Shown here piece by piece: positions 1 to 8,414 of a stretch of DNA of 64,000 nt. Source of the DNA: Candidatus Eiseniibacteriota bacterium (GTDB lineage Bacteria; Orphanbacterota; Orphanbacteria; Orphanbacterales; Orphanbacteraceae); NCBI GenBank assembly GCA_029262235.1, contig JAJCZU010000003.1, forward strand, positions 1 through 64,000, given 5' to 3'. The notes under the pieces were generated by a model that ran no database searches, was not told the DNA's origin, and was given only the letters and a program-made list of their open reading frames with translations. The position numbers were made by a program, and so were the translations under genes. Position 1 is the first letter of the stretch. Each line of letters starts with the position of its first letter.

Positions 1-1
1 G

Positions 2-1522
2 ATCGATTCGGCCGCCTCCGGAGATGTCGTCGAACTTGCGGACGGGCAGTATGAGGGCATGGGAAATGGAAACCTCGATTTTCAGGGAAAGAGCATCATA
101 CTTCGCTCGGAAAGCGGCGTAACCGAGGACTGCGTTCTCTATGGCTACTCGAGTCCCTATTTCCGCGCATTTGATTTCCATTCCGGGGAACCTCCGGAGG
201 CAGTTGTCGAGGGAATCAAGATCCGGGGGTTCGGTGGTTCAGGCATCAATAATGGTGCCGGGATCCTGTGCAGGAACGGGTCCTCCCCGACGATCCGCAA
301 TTGCTGGTTCGGCTCGAACGACGTGTGGTCCGGGAGTGGCGGAGGAATGGCGATTATCGAAGGCTCGGCACCGAGAATCATCGATTGCGTCTTCTACCGG
401 AACTATGCCTCCCGATTTGGTGGCGGCGCCTACTGTTCAGGGGCTTCTCCGCGTTTCGAGAATTGCCTGTTCGATGACAATTTCTGCTTTGACGGTGGGG
501 GGCACGACCCTTCCGACTACGATGGCCGTGGGGGTGGTCTTTACGCCGGCACATCCGCGTTCACGCTAGTGAGTTGCGAATTCATCGGCAATAACGCTGT
601 CTATGGGGCGGGATTGGCCATCGGGCCTGGCTGTACCCCTGACTTGACCGATGTAGCGTTCAGGGACAACAGCGGGAATCCCGCCTATGGTGCCGGACTC
701 TGGACAATGAACCTGACCCACGAGTTTCGCGGGCTTCTGTTTCATGGAAACAATGCGAGCCGGGGGGGAGCTGTCGCTGCGTACCGTTCCACTCTTATCT
801 TTAGCGAGTGTACGTTTTCTGGTAACCGGGCATATAATTCCGGATCACTTCTGTACTCGGAATCTACGAACATCAATCGAACAACCTTCTCGAAGTGCCT
901 GATTGTCACACACAGCGATAGGAACGAGACAGTCGACTGTGGCAGTGGAACGAGTGTGGATGTCGCCTGTACGAATATCTGGAGAAGCACGGGAACCAAT
1001 GGGTGGGACGGTTGCCTGGTGGGTCTGGAGGGAGTGGACGGAAACTTCTCGGCTGACCCTGAATTCTGTGATCGGAGTACGTGGGACTACAGGCTCAAGC
1101 GGAACTCCCCGTGCCTGGCTGGCGCGCATCCGGACGGCGCCGACTGCGGGACGATCGGCGCGTTTGGCCAGGCCGGTTTCGCCGATTGTCGAATCGTGGA
1201 CATGGCCAAGACTGTGGAGACTGCGGAGACTGCGGAGAGTGCGGGGTCGGCCCTTCCTCTGACTGGATCGCTCCAGGTGTCTCCGACCCCGGCCAGAGGG
1301 GAAGTCATGCTCTCGTACTCTGGGAAGAACAGTGATCTGGCTGTGGAGGTCTACGACATTGCCGGTCGCCTGGTCCGGTCATGGCAGCCGGCGGGGTTCC
1401 AGGGATCGGTTGTCTGGGATCGAACCAACCGCAATGGGGAACTCGTGGCGGCTGGAGTCTATTTCGCGCGGCTCATAGACGGTGACGAAGTGATGACTGT
1501 GAGAGTGACTCTGGTCCGGTGA
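2..1522 (+). CDS. Secreted right-handed beta-helix repeat protein with FlgD/T9SS-like C-terminal domain (5' truncated by window edge)
   Basis: The frame is open upstream of the ORF-track ATG at 59 (IDSAASGDVVELADGQYEG-MGNGNLDFQGK), parallel to the paralog at 4671-6017 (AIDSASAGDTILVFPGTYSGPNNRDLNFGGK). C-terminus VYDIAGRLVRSW...VAAGVYFARL...VRVTLVR. Confidence 0.85.
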   Translation: MDSAASGDVVELADGQYEGMGNGNLDFQGKSIILRSESGVTEDCVLYGYSSPYFRAFDFHSGEPPEAVVEGIKIRGFGGSGINNGAGILCRNGSSPTIRNCWFGSNDVWSGSGGGMAIIEGSAPRIIDCVFYRNYASRFGGGAYCSGASPRFENCLFDDNFCFDGGGHDPSDYDGRGGGLYAGTSAFTLVSCEFIGNNAVYGAGLAIGPGCTPDLTDVAFRDNSGNPAYGAGLWTMNLTHEFRGLLFHGNNASRGGAVAAYRSTLIFSECTFSGNRAYNSGSLLYSESTNINRTTFSKCLIVTHSDRNETVDCGSGTSVDVACTNIWRSTGTNGWDGCLVGLEGVDGNFSADPEFCDRSTWDYRLKRNSPCLAGAHPDGADCGTIGAFGQAGFADCRIVDMAKTVETAETAESAGSALPLTGSLQVSPTPARGEVMLSYSGKNSDLAVEVYDIAGRLVRSWQPAGFQGSVVWDRTNRNGELVAAGVYFARLIDGDEVMTVRVTLVR

Positions 1523-1543
1523 GTCCCGGGTGTGGACGCGTTC

Positions 1544-3019
1544 CTACGATTCGAGAGGAATGTCTTCTTTGGAGCGCTCGTGGAAGAGAGCGTCCTGGGC
1601 GGCGGCGACCGCGTCGCGCAGCAGATCGCCGAGCGCGAGGAACGTATCCTCGCTGTCAGCCTCGTAGAACAGGCTCACGGTGCGTGTTTCGGGCTCGTGG
1701 CGCACCACGCCCCATCCGCCGGGTGCGGATACGCGGATCATGCGGTCGTGATCTTCGAGAATGCCTTCGATAAACGGTTCATCTTTTTTCGCCTCACGCA
1801 GAATGTCGCCGAGCGTGTTCAGGATCGAGCGCTCGTCGCGGAGTACCACGCGCTTCAGGGGCGACTGGAAGCGCTCTTCGTGCGGGATCAGGTCCCGCAG
1901 CGTGGCGCCGGCCTTCTCAGTCCGCACGCGGGCCAGATACTCCACGAGGCGCAGCGAGGCGTACGTGGCGTCGTCGAAGCCCAGAAACCGGTCGGCGAAG
2001 TGATAGTGCCCCTCGTAGCTCCCCGCCAGCTTCACGTTACCCATATGCACGAGATCCATGCGGGCCGTGTGGCCTGACGAAACCGTCAGCAGGCGCCCGT
2101 TCCAAGACCGTACGCATGCGTCGAGCAGGTCCGTCCGGCGCAGGTCGCTCGCAACGCGCGCGCCGCGACATCGATCGCCGATCGACTGCGAAAAGAGCAG
2201 GAAGAGCAGATCCGGCCGTACGAGTTCGCCCGTATGATCGAGAACGCGCAGGCGGTCGCCGTCGCCGTCGATCAGAATCCCCATGTCGGCGTTGGCCGCG
2301 CGCACCGTGGCGCCCACTTCCCGCGCCCACGAGGCGTCATTCGTGTCGAAACGCGCGGTTTCGGAGCGCGCGCCCGTATTGCAGCTGTATTTCACGATGC
2401 GACAGCCGAGCCGCTGCAGCAGCTGCGGGCACGTCAGCGAAGACGCGCCGTTTCCGGTCGAAACCACGACATGAACGGGCTTCTTTTCGATGGTCTTGCG
2501 GATCGGTTCGAACTCACGCTCGAGCGCGCGGATATAGTCGGGGATGAAGTGCAGGCCCGTGACCTGGCCCATCATCGGAAGAATCGGCGTGTTCGGGAGC
2601 GCGCGGCTTTGCGAGACCACGTATTCCGTGACGCTCGCGTCGAGCGGCTGGCGGCCCATATAGAGGCGGGCGCCGTTCCATCCGGTAGGCCTGTGTGACC
2701 CTGTAATGACGATGCCGCCCTCGAGCTTCAGGCTCCGAATGGCGTAATAGAGTACGGGGGCGGGCACGAGCCCGAGGTCGAGCACGTGGATCCCTTCGGC
2801 CGAAAGGCCGCGGATCAGGCCGTTTGCGAGCGCCGGGGATGTGGAGCGGGCGTCGTGCGCCACGGCGATGCGGGCGCGTTCGCGCTTCGTCGCGTAGCGT
2901 TCCTTGACCAGCTGGCCGAATGCCCGTGCGAGGCGCGTAGTACAATCCGGCTGGAACGACAGTTCCGTAAGACCGCGAACTTCGTTATCCTCGACTACGA
3001 GTTTGTAAGGCTCACGCAT
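1544..3019 (-). CDS. Phosphomannomutase/phosphoglucomutase-like alpha-D-phosphohexomutase
   Basis: VITGSHRPTGWNG (variant of the TASHNP phosphoserine loop), metal loop DGDGDR, overall phosphohexomutase layout. Confidence 0.8.
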   Translation of the reverse strand: MREPYKLVVEDNEVRGLTELSFQPDCTTRLARAFGQLVKERYATKRERARIAVAHDARSTSPALANGLIRGLSAEGIHVLDLGLVPAPVLYYAIRSLKLEGGIVITGSHRPTGWNGARLYMGRQPLDASVTEYVVSQSRALPNTPILPMMGQVTGLHFIPDYIRALEREFEPIRKTIEKKPVHVVVSTGNGASSLTCPQLLQRLGCRIVKYSCNTGARSETARFDTNDASWAREVGATVRAANADMGILIDGDGDRLRVLDHTGELVRPDLLFLLFSQSIGDRCRGARVASDLRRTDLLDACVRSWNGRLLTVSSGHTARMDLVHMGNVKLAGSYEGHYHFADRFLGFDDATYASLRLVEYLARVRTEKAGATLRDLIPHEERFQSPLKRVVLRDERSILNTLGDILREAKKDEPFIEGILEDHDRMIRVSAPGGWGVVRHEPETRTVSLFYEADSEDTFLALGDLLRDAVAAAQDALFHERSKEDIPLES

Positions 3020-3099
3020 TCCCGTTTCTCCGTTTGCGAGCGAGTTCTCGGCTCGTACACGAAGATTCGGACCGGAAAGGGAGATCCTTGAACGATTGT

Positions 3100-4470
3100 A
3101 TGAAATCGGCTCTGTTATGCCTCGGGGCGGTCCTTTTGACGATCGGATGCGCGGCTCGCGACCAGGGGCCCGAGAAACCGAACGTGGTTCTGCTCGTGAT
3201 CGACACGCTTCGGCACGATCGCCTGTCGAGTTACGGCTACCCCCACGAAACCTCGCCGTTCCTCGATGAACTCGCCGACGCCGGCGCGCGTTTTACGAGC
3301 GCGTTCAGTCCGTCTTCGTGGACCTCGCCCTCGACCGCGGCTCTCATGACGAGCACCTACCCGTTTCAGAACGGCGTCGTGCTGAACCTTCACTCGATTC
3401 AGCTCATGCAGACGAAGTCGATCGAGATCGACATCAATCGCATTCCGGACGAGGCCGAGACACTGGCCGAGATGATGCAGCGCGCGGGCTACCGTACCTA
3501 CGGGCTCGCGGACAACATCAACGTGAGCGAAGCGATGGGGTTCGAAGCCGGGTTCGATTTCTTCCGCACCGAGGAATACATCGGCGCCGAGGAGATCGCG
3601 GCCATTGCGCGCGGCCTGGGCGACGAACTGCGCGGGCTCGAGGATCCGTACTTTCTCTATCTGCACTTTATGGATCCGCACGTTCCCTATCATAGAAAGC
3701 AACCGTGGTTCGATCAGTTCGTCGGCGAGCGCGATGACGTGACGCCCGAAGACGCCGCGAAGGAACTGCTCGTCGACCCGAGCCGCCCGAACCCCGTTCT
3801 CGAAGTCGCGTACGACAGCGAGATTCGTTTTCTCGACGAGACACTGCGCACGCTGTTTACGGACCTGGGGCTTGATGAAAACACGCTTCTTGTCGTGGTC
3901 GGCGATCACGGCGAAGAGTTCTGGGAGCATGGAAAGGTGGGGCACGGGCAGTCGCTTTACGACGAGCTGATTCGCGTCCCGCTGTTCGTGTACGGACCCG
4001 GCTGCGGTGTGCCCGGCGGGCGCGTGATCGACGGCGACGCGTCGCTGCTCGACGTGATTCCGACGATCGCCGAGCGCGTTGGCGTCGAGCCGCCGCCTAA
4101 GGCGCAGGGGCGTTCGTTCTGGAACGCGATGCGGACAGGAAAGAAGCTCGAAGAGCGCACGCTTTACGCGCATCTCGTACGCAAGAGTGCCGAGCATATC
4201 GGCGCGTTCGACTTGACGCTGTTCGGAGTGCTGACGCCCGAATACAAATTTCTGCATTCGAGCCGCGGCGAAAAGAAGCTATTCGATCGCGCGGCCGACC
4301 CCGGCGAGAAGCAGAATCTTTCGTTTGCGAAGAAAGATGTGACCGCGGAATTCACGAAGACCGTGAAAGCGATCGAGGCGGCGGGAACGCTGTTCGACGC
4401 AGAGTCGGCGCCGGTCACGCTGGATTCGGCACAAATAGAACATTTGAAGGCGTTAGGATATATCGATTAG
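3100..4470 (+). CDS. Sulfatase-like (alkaline phosphatase superfamily) lipoprotein
   Basis: Lipobox-like MKSALLCLGAVLLTIGC; KPNVVLLVIDTLRHDRLSSYGY; VVGDHGEEFWEHGKVGHGQSLYDE. Internal ATG at 3100 preferred over the ORF-track start at 3034. Confidence 0.85.
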   Translation: MKSALLCLGAVLLTIGCAARDQGPEKPNVVLLVIDTLRHDRLSSYGYPHETSPFLDELADAGARFTSAFSPSSWTSPSTAALMTSTYPFQNGVVLNLHSIQLMQTKSIEIDINRIPDEAETLAEMMQRAGYRTYGLADNINVSEAMGFEAGFDFFRTEEYIGAEEIAAIARGLGDELRGLEDPYFLYLHFMDPHVPYHRKQPWFDQFVGERDDVTPEDAAKELLVDPSRPNPVLEVAYDSEIRFLDETLRTLFTDLGLDENTLLVVVGDHGEEFWEHGKVGHGQSLYDELIRVPLFVYGPGCGVPGGRVIDGDASLLDVIPTIAERVGVEPPPKAQGRSFWNAMRTGKKLEERTLYAHLVRKSAEHIGAFDLTLFGVLTPEYKFLHSSRGEKKLFDRAADPGEKQNLSFAKKDVTAEFTKTVKAIEAAGTLFDAESAPVTLDSAQIEHLKALGYID

Positions 4471-4482
4471 TGGGAGCACGGG

Positions 4483-4582
4483 GGCCTGCAATGCAGAGGG
4501 GCTCCCCTCGACCGCGAGTCCTGGCCAAATGGCCAAGTACGGAGGCCTCGCGGATCCGGGGAGCCCCTCTGCCTTGCAGGCC
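4483..4582. repeat. 25-bp inverted repeat (1 mismatch) with inner 7-bp stem, between convergent genes; possible bidirectional terminator or palindromic element
   Basis: GGCCTGCAATGCAGAGGGGCTCCCC (4483-4507) versus GGGGAGCCCCTCTGCCTTGCAGGCC (4558-4582); inner CCGCGAG...CTCGCGG and TGGCCAAATGGCCA in the loop. Confidence 0.85.
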
Positions 4583-4670
4583 GCGCGCTCACACTATTCT
4601 TGGTGGTGGTTAGGAGGGGGAGGCGGAAGGAAGGGGGAAGGGATAGGAGCAGGAGTGAGAGGAGGGACAG

Positions 4671-6017
4671 CTATCGGATCAGGACGAGTTTCTGGGACGT
4701 GCGGGATTCGGCGAAAGTCAGAGTGGCAAAGTAGACACCGCTGGGAGCGGGAATGCCGGTATTCATTTGGCCATCCCATATGACTGAGCCTCGGCCGGCT
4801 GGCATGAGTTTGTGGAGGAGTGTGCGAATGGTTTGCCCCACGGCATTGTGAATCTCGATGTGAACGAGTCCCACCTCCTTGATTCTGAAACGAATCGTAG
4901 TGCTCGGATTGAATGGCGAGGGTGCCGGCGGTGATAGAATGGCCAGAGTCGGATTGACCGGTGATGTGATTCTCACATTCGTTGCTGTCTGACATCCCAC
5001 TTCACCGTAGCCGAAAGCGCCGATCTGACCCGGCCATTGGTTATCGCACAGCGTGTCAGCCGCAAGTGGCGACAGGGAGTCGATCGCGAAGTTGCCGTCT
5101 GTGAATGGGGCCAGTTCGGCCGGAGGAGCGTCGCAGAACATGGGATCGGATTTGTTACAGAATATGTAGAGTCCGTTGATCCCGTCGACTTCGCTACTGT
5201 CGATGCGACTGCAAACCCCGTGTACCCGAGAACTCCCCCACTGCTCGCCATCGTTTCCGTAGTCAGCGGCCTTGTTTTCCGCAAGAATTACCGTGTAGGC
5301 CTCGAAATCAAGAGATGAGCTCACAAGAATCCCACCTCCTGTCCGCTCAGCGTAGTTCGACGCGATCGTGCACCAGCAAAGAAGGAGGCGTCCGTCCTGA
5401 AACGAAGATTGCGCAATGCCGCCACCGGTGCCGCTCCCGGTCGACTTCACAGCGCGATTGCCGCTGATTAGTGTCGAGCAGATCTCGGCCTCGACTTCGA
5501 CACCCGTGCAGGCGATACCGCCACCTTCACCCGCGATGTTCCCGCTGATCCGGCACGCGTAAATCTTCGTGCCGTTTGAGTCGTCGATCAGGATACCCCC
5601 GCCGAGCCCGATGGCTGTGTTCGATTCGATCCGGCACTCCCGGATTGTGGCAGTGGACTGATCGAGCAGAATGCCGCCGCCGCGGTCGGCGCTTCCGTTC
5701 CGAATCGTGAATCCGCGGATCAACGTCCCGTTTACACTTTCGCCGTTTTCGAGCGTGATGCCGCGGGACTGAGAGTCGCAATCGATCACGGTGACTGCTG
5801 CGCCTCCGGTGGAAAGGAGAACCAGGTTCTTGCCGCCGAAGTTGAGATCGCGATTATTCGGACCGGAATAGGTTCCTGGAAAAACGAGGATTGTGTCACC
5901 GGCGGAGGCGGAATCGATTGCCGTTTGAATGTCGGAATAGGTCGTAGGTACTTCCAAGAGTGCCGCACTTGAACCGGTTGCGGCGAAAAGAAGCAGAATG
6001 GACAAGTAGCGCTTCAT
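4671..6017 (-). CDS. Secreted right-handed beta-helix repeat protein with FlgD/T9SS-like C-terminal domain
   Basis: Signal peptide MKRYLSILLLFAATGSSA; beta-helix repeats (GGGILLDQS, GGGILIDDS, GGGIACTG); C-terminus TSQKLVLIR. Confidence 0.85.
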   Translation of the reverse strand: MKRYLSILLLFAATGSSAALLEVPTTYSDIQTAIDSASAGDTILVFPGTYSGPNNRDLNFGGKNLVLLSTGGAAVTVIDCDSQSRGITLENGESVNGTLIRGFTIRNGSADRGGGILLDQSTATIRECRIESNTAIGLGGGILIDDSNGTKIYACRISGNIAGEGGGIACTGVEVEAEICSTLISGNRAVKSTGSGTGGGIAQSSFQDGRLLLCWCTIASNYAERTGGGILVSSSLDFEAYTVILAENKAADYGNDGEQWGSSRVHGVCSRIDSSEVDGINGLYIFCNKSDPMFCDAPPAELAPFTDGNFAIDSLSPLAADTLCDNQWPGQIGAFGYGEVGCQTATNVRITSPVNPTLAILSPPAPSPFNPSTTIRFRIKEVGLVHIEIHNAVGQTIRTLLHKLMPAGRGSVIWDGQMNTGIPAPSGVYFATLTFAESRTSQKLVLIR

Positions 6018-6076
6018 GGTCGAAGCTAATTGTAGCATAGACCTCACGGCGACTGTGATTTTCTGGACAGTCGTGA

Positions 6077-7189
6077 TCAGCCGAATTCCTCTTCCATCGC
6101 TTTGAGTCCCTGTTCGACGCTTGCGTCGCCGCCGTCGCGCGCGAAGATCGCGCGGTGGGAGCCCCAGTCTGGCGTGTAGCGGAACGGCGGCGCGGTGCGG
6201 AAGAAGCCGATCGTCGGTGTGCCGACTGCGATCGCGACGTGCCGGATGCCGGTGTCGTTCCCGACGTAGAGACGGGCGGCGCGGGCGATTTCGATAGGGG
6301 AGCGGGTGTGATGTGAATCGTTGGCAGCAGAATCGGGGGCTGTCGGGTCCGAAGCAGCGCGATCCGCAGGCAACCTGCCCGTTGATGCGATGATCGATGC
6401 GCCGGTTGCGGCAGCGATGCGCGCGCAGCGTTCGCGCTCCCAGTCAGCAGTTCCCGGCCAGATCGCGTGATCGTGTTTCGGAAACCGTGCGCGTGCTTCA
6501 CGAATCAGATTGATGAATGAATCTTCTGGCCAGCTTTTGGCTTGTGTCGACGCTCCTGTGAAGTAGAGAACGGGGCCGGTTGGTGCGTCGCCGTCGCGGC
6601 GGGATCGGTTCACGTCGGGAGTCTCGGCCGCGGTAGAGCGCTGGTTTCCGCCCCAGCCGAAGTCGGGCGGCCACTTCGCCTCGTGCCCGAACAGATGCAG
6701 AAAATCCAGAAACACTTCGGCTTCGAACTTGTACTCGGTGCGCGGAATGGCGAGGTCGTAGAGCACGCGGTGCCACGACCGATGCTGGAATCCGAGCTTC
6801 AGTTTCGCGCGCGTGAAGCGTGTGATCCAGAACGAGCACGTTGTGGCGGTCAGGTCGAAGAGAAGATCGTGGGGCCCGAGCGTGCGGAACGGACCGGCGA
6901 TCCCCTTCAGTACGGCGCCGTTCGTGTTCATGCCGGGGGAGACGTGGGTGCCGATATCGAGATCGTCGTAAACCCAGGGCCATTCGCGGCCGTGCTCGAC
7001 GGCGAGAGTGACGTTCGCATGGGGAAACAGCCGCCGCAGCTCGATCAGGAACGGGCGGGTGAGCACGAGGTCGCCGAGGGCGGCGTGCTTGATGACGGCG
7101 ATGGAACGAACGCTTTCGGGCGCGAGCGCGGGCACGATTTGCTTCGCGCGCGGCGAGATCCGGAGCTTCTTGTCGTACCAGAGTTTCAA
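6077..7189 (-). CDS. Glycosyltransferase family 9 (heptosyltransferase-like)
   Basis: IAVIKHAALGDLVLTRPFLIELRRLFPHANVTL; YVGNDTGIRHVAIAVGTPTIGFF. Confidence 0.85.
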   Translation of the reverse strand: MKLWYDKKLRISPRAKQIVPALAPESVRSIAVIKHAALGDLVLTRPFLIELRRLFPHANVTLAVEHGREWPWVYDDLDIGTHVSPGMNTNGAVLKGIAGPFRTLGPHDLLFDLTATTCSFWITRFTRAKLKLGFQHRSWHRVLYDLAIPRTEYKFEAEVFLDFLHLFGHEAKWPPDFGWGGNQRSTAAETPDVNRSRRDGDAPTGPVLYFTGASTQAKSWPEDSFINLIREARARFPKHDHAIWPGTADWERERCARIAAATGASIIASTGRLPADRAASDPTAPDSAANDSHHTRSPIEIARAARLYVGNDTGIRHVAIAVGTPTIGFFRTAPPFRYTPDWGSHRAIFARDGGDASVEQGLKAMEEEFG

Positions 7190-7941
7190 AGCGATCGAAG
7201 GGAGAAGCCGCCGTCGGCGTTCACGATTTCGCCGACGAGCCAGTCTGCCGCAGGTTCGGTGAGCATGCCGACGACGCGGGCGACTTCTTCGGCGGTCTGG
7301 ATCGTGCCGCCGGGCGTTTTTTCGCGGGCGGCGCGGGCGACTTCGTCACGGTTCGGGAAGAGATCGAGGGAGCGCGTTTCGACGACGCCGGCGGAGACGG
7401 CGTTCACGTTGATCCCGCGCGGCTTGAGCTCGACGGCGAGATAGCGAACGAGTGCTTCGAGCGCGGCTTTGCTGGCGCCGATGGCAGCATATTCGGGCAG
7501 CACGAAGCGGGCGCCGAAGCTCGTAATGGCGATGATGCGGGCGTGAGGGCGGCCGCCCATGAGCGGCGCGGCGCGCTGGGCGCTCAGCAGAAACGACTTC
7601 GCGTTGGTTTCCATGGCGCGGTCCCAGTCATCGCCGGTGAGCTCGAGGGCGGGCTTCATGACGCCCATGGCGGCGTTGGCGACGAACACGTCGAGGGCGC
7701 CCCATTCGCGCTTTGTCCACGCAAAGAGTTTGTCGAGGTGCTCTTCGCGCCCTACATGCGCGCGTATCGAGAGGGCCCGCACGCCGCGTTCTTCGATCGC
7801 GGCCTTGGTTTCTGCGGCCGCCGTGCGATTCGACAGAAAGCAGAACGCGACGTTGTAGCCGCGGTCGGCGAGTTCGAGGGCGATGGCGCGCCCGATTCCG
7901 CGGGAGCCGCCGGTCACGAGAGCGAAGCGATCTTGCGCCAA
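7186..7941 (-). CDS. SDR-family enoyl-ACP reductase, FabL-like
   Basis: FALVTGGSRGIGRAIA; DVFVANAAMGVMKPALELTGDDWDRAMETNAKSFLLSAQRAAPLM; SKAALEALVRYLAVELKPRGINVNAVSAG; FPNRDEV. TTG start at 7941 with SD AAGGAG about 10 nt upstream. Confidence 0.75.
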   Translation of the reverse strand: MAQDRFALVTGGSRGIGRAIALELADRGYNVAFCFLSNRTAAAETKAAIEERGVRALSIRAHVGREEHLDKLFAWTKREWGALDVFVANAAMGVMKPALELTGDDWDRAMETNAKSFLLSAQRAAPLMGGRPHARIIAITSFGARFVLPEYAAIGASKAALEALVRYLAVELKPRGINVNAVSAGVVETRSLDLFPNRDEVARAAREKTPGGTIQTAEEVARVVGMLTEPAADWLVGEIVNADGGFSLRSL

Positions 7942-8021
7942 AACGTGTACTCTCCTTACATTGGTGTGCAGGGGCGCATTCGGGCGCCCCGCCAGAGTGC
8001 AATCAGACGAACGGATTCTCG

Positions 8022-8414
8022 ATGAACGAAACGTCAGACAGCAAGAATACAACAGAGAAGCGGGTGCGGATCACCTATCTGCCGTCGGGGATCGTGGTCG
8101 AGGCGCGGGAGGGGACGGACCTTCTGACGGCGGCGCGCGAGAACGGGGTCCCGATCGCGACGCAATGCCTGGGCGAGGCGCGGTGCGCATCGTGCATGGT
8201 GGAGGTGATCGAGGGTGAGGAGAACCTGAACAAGATCAAGCCGGACGAGCGCCATTCGATTACGCGGAAGTCCTATCGGCTCGCTTGCCGCGCACGCGCG
8301 TACGGCGCTGTTACCGTACGCTGCGTGCACGACCCGAGCGTCGCGAAGAAAGATCCGGGCCTAGGGGAAGATTCCCATTTCGAGGTAGGAGGTACCGACT
8401 TTTTCGATCGCTGA
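8022..8414 (+). CDS. 2Fe-2S ferredoxin (adrenodoxin-type Cys spacing)
   Basis: TQCLGEARCASCMVEV (C-x5-C-x2-C) plus LACRARA; ATG at 8022. Confidence 0.85.
   Translation: MNETSDSKNTTEKRVRITYLPSGIVVEAREGTDLLTAARENGVPIATQCLGEARCASCMVEVIEGEENLNKIKPDERHSITRKSYRLACRARAYGAVTVRCVHDPSVAKKDPGLGEDSHFEVGGTDFFDR

Noticed and set aside
1200-1245. Short 9-bp tandem repeat (gcggagact-like) in the first beta-helix gene
   Set aside because: In-frame linker repeat (TVETAETAESAGSA) typical of low-complexity linkers; little further interest.
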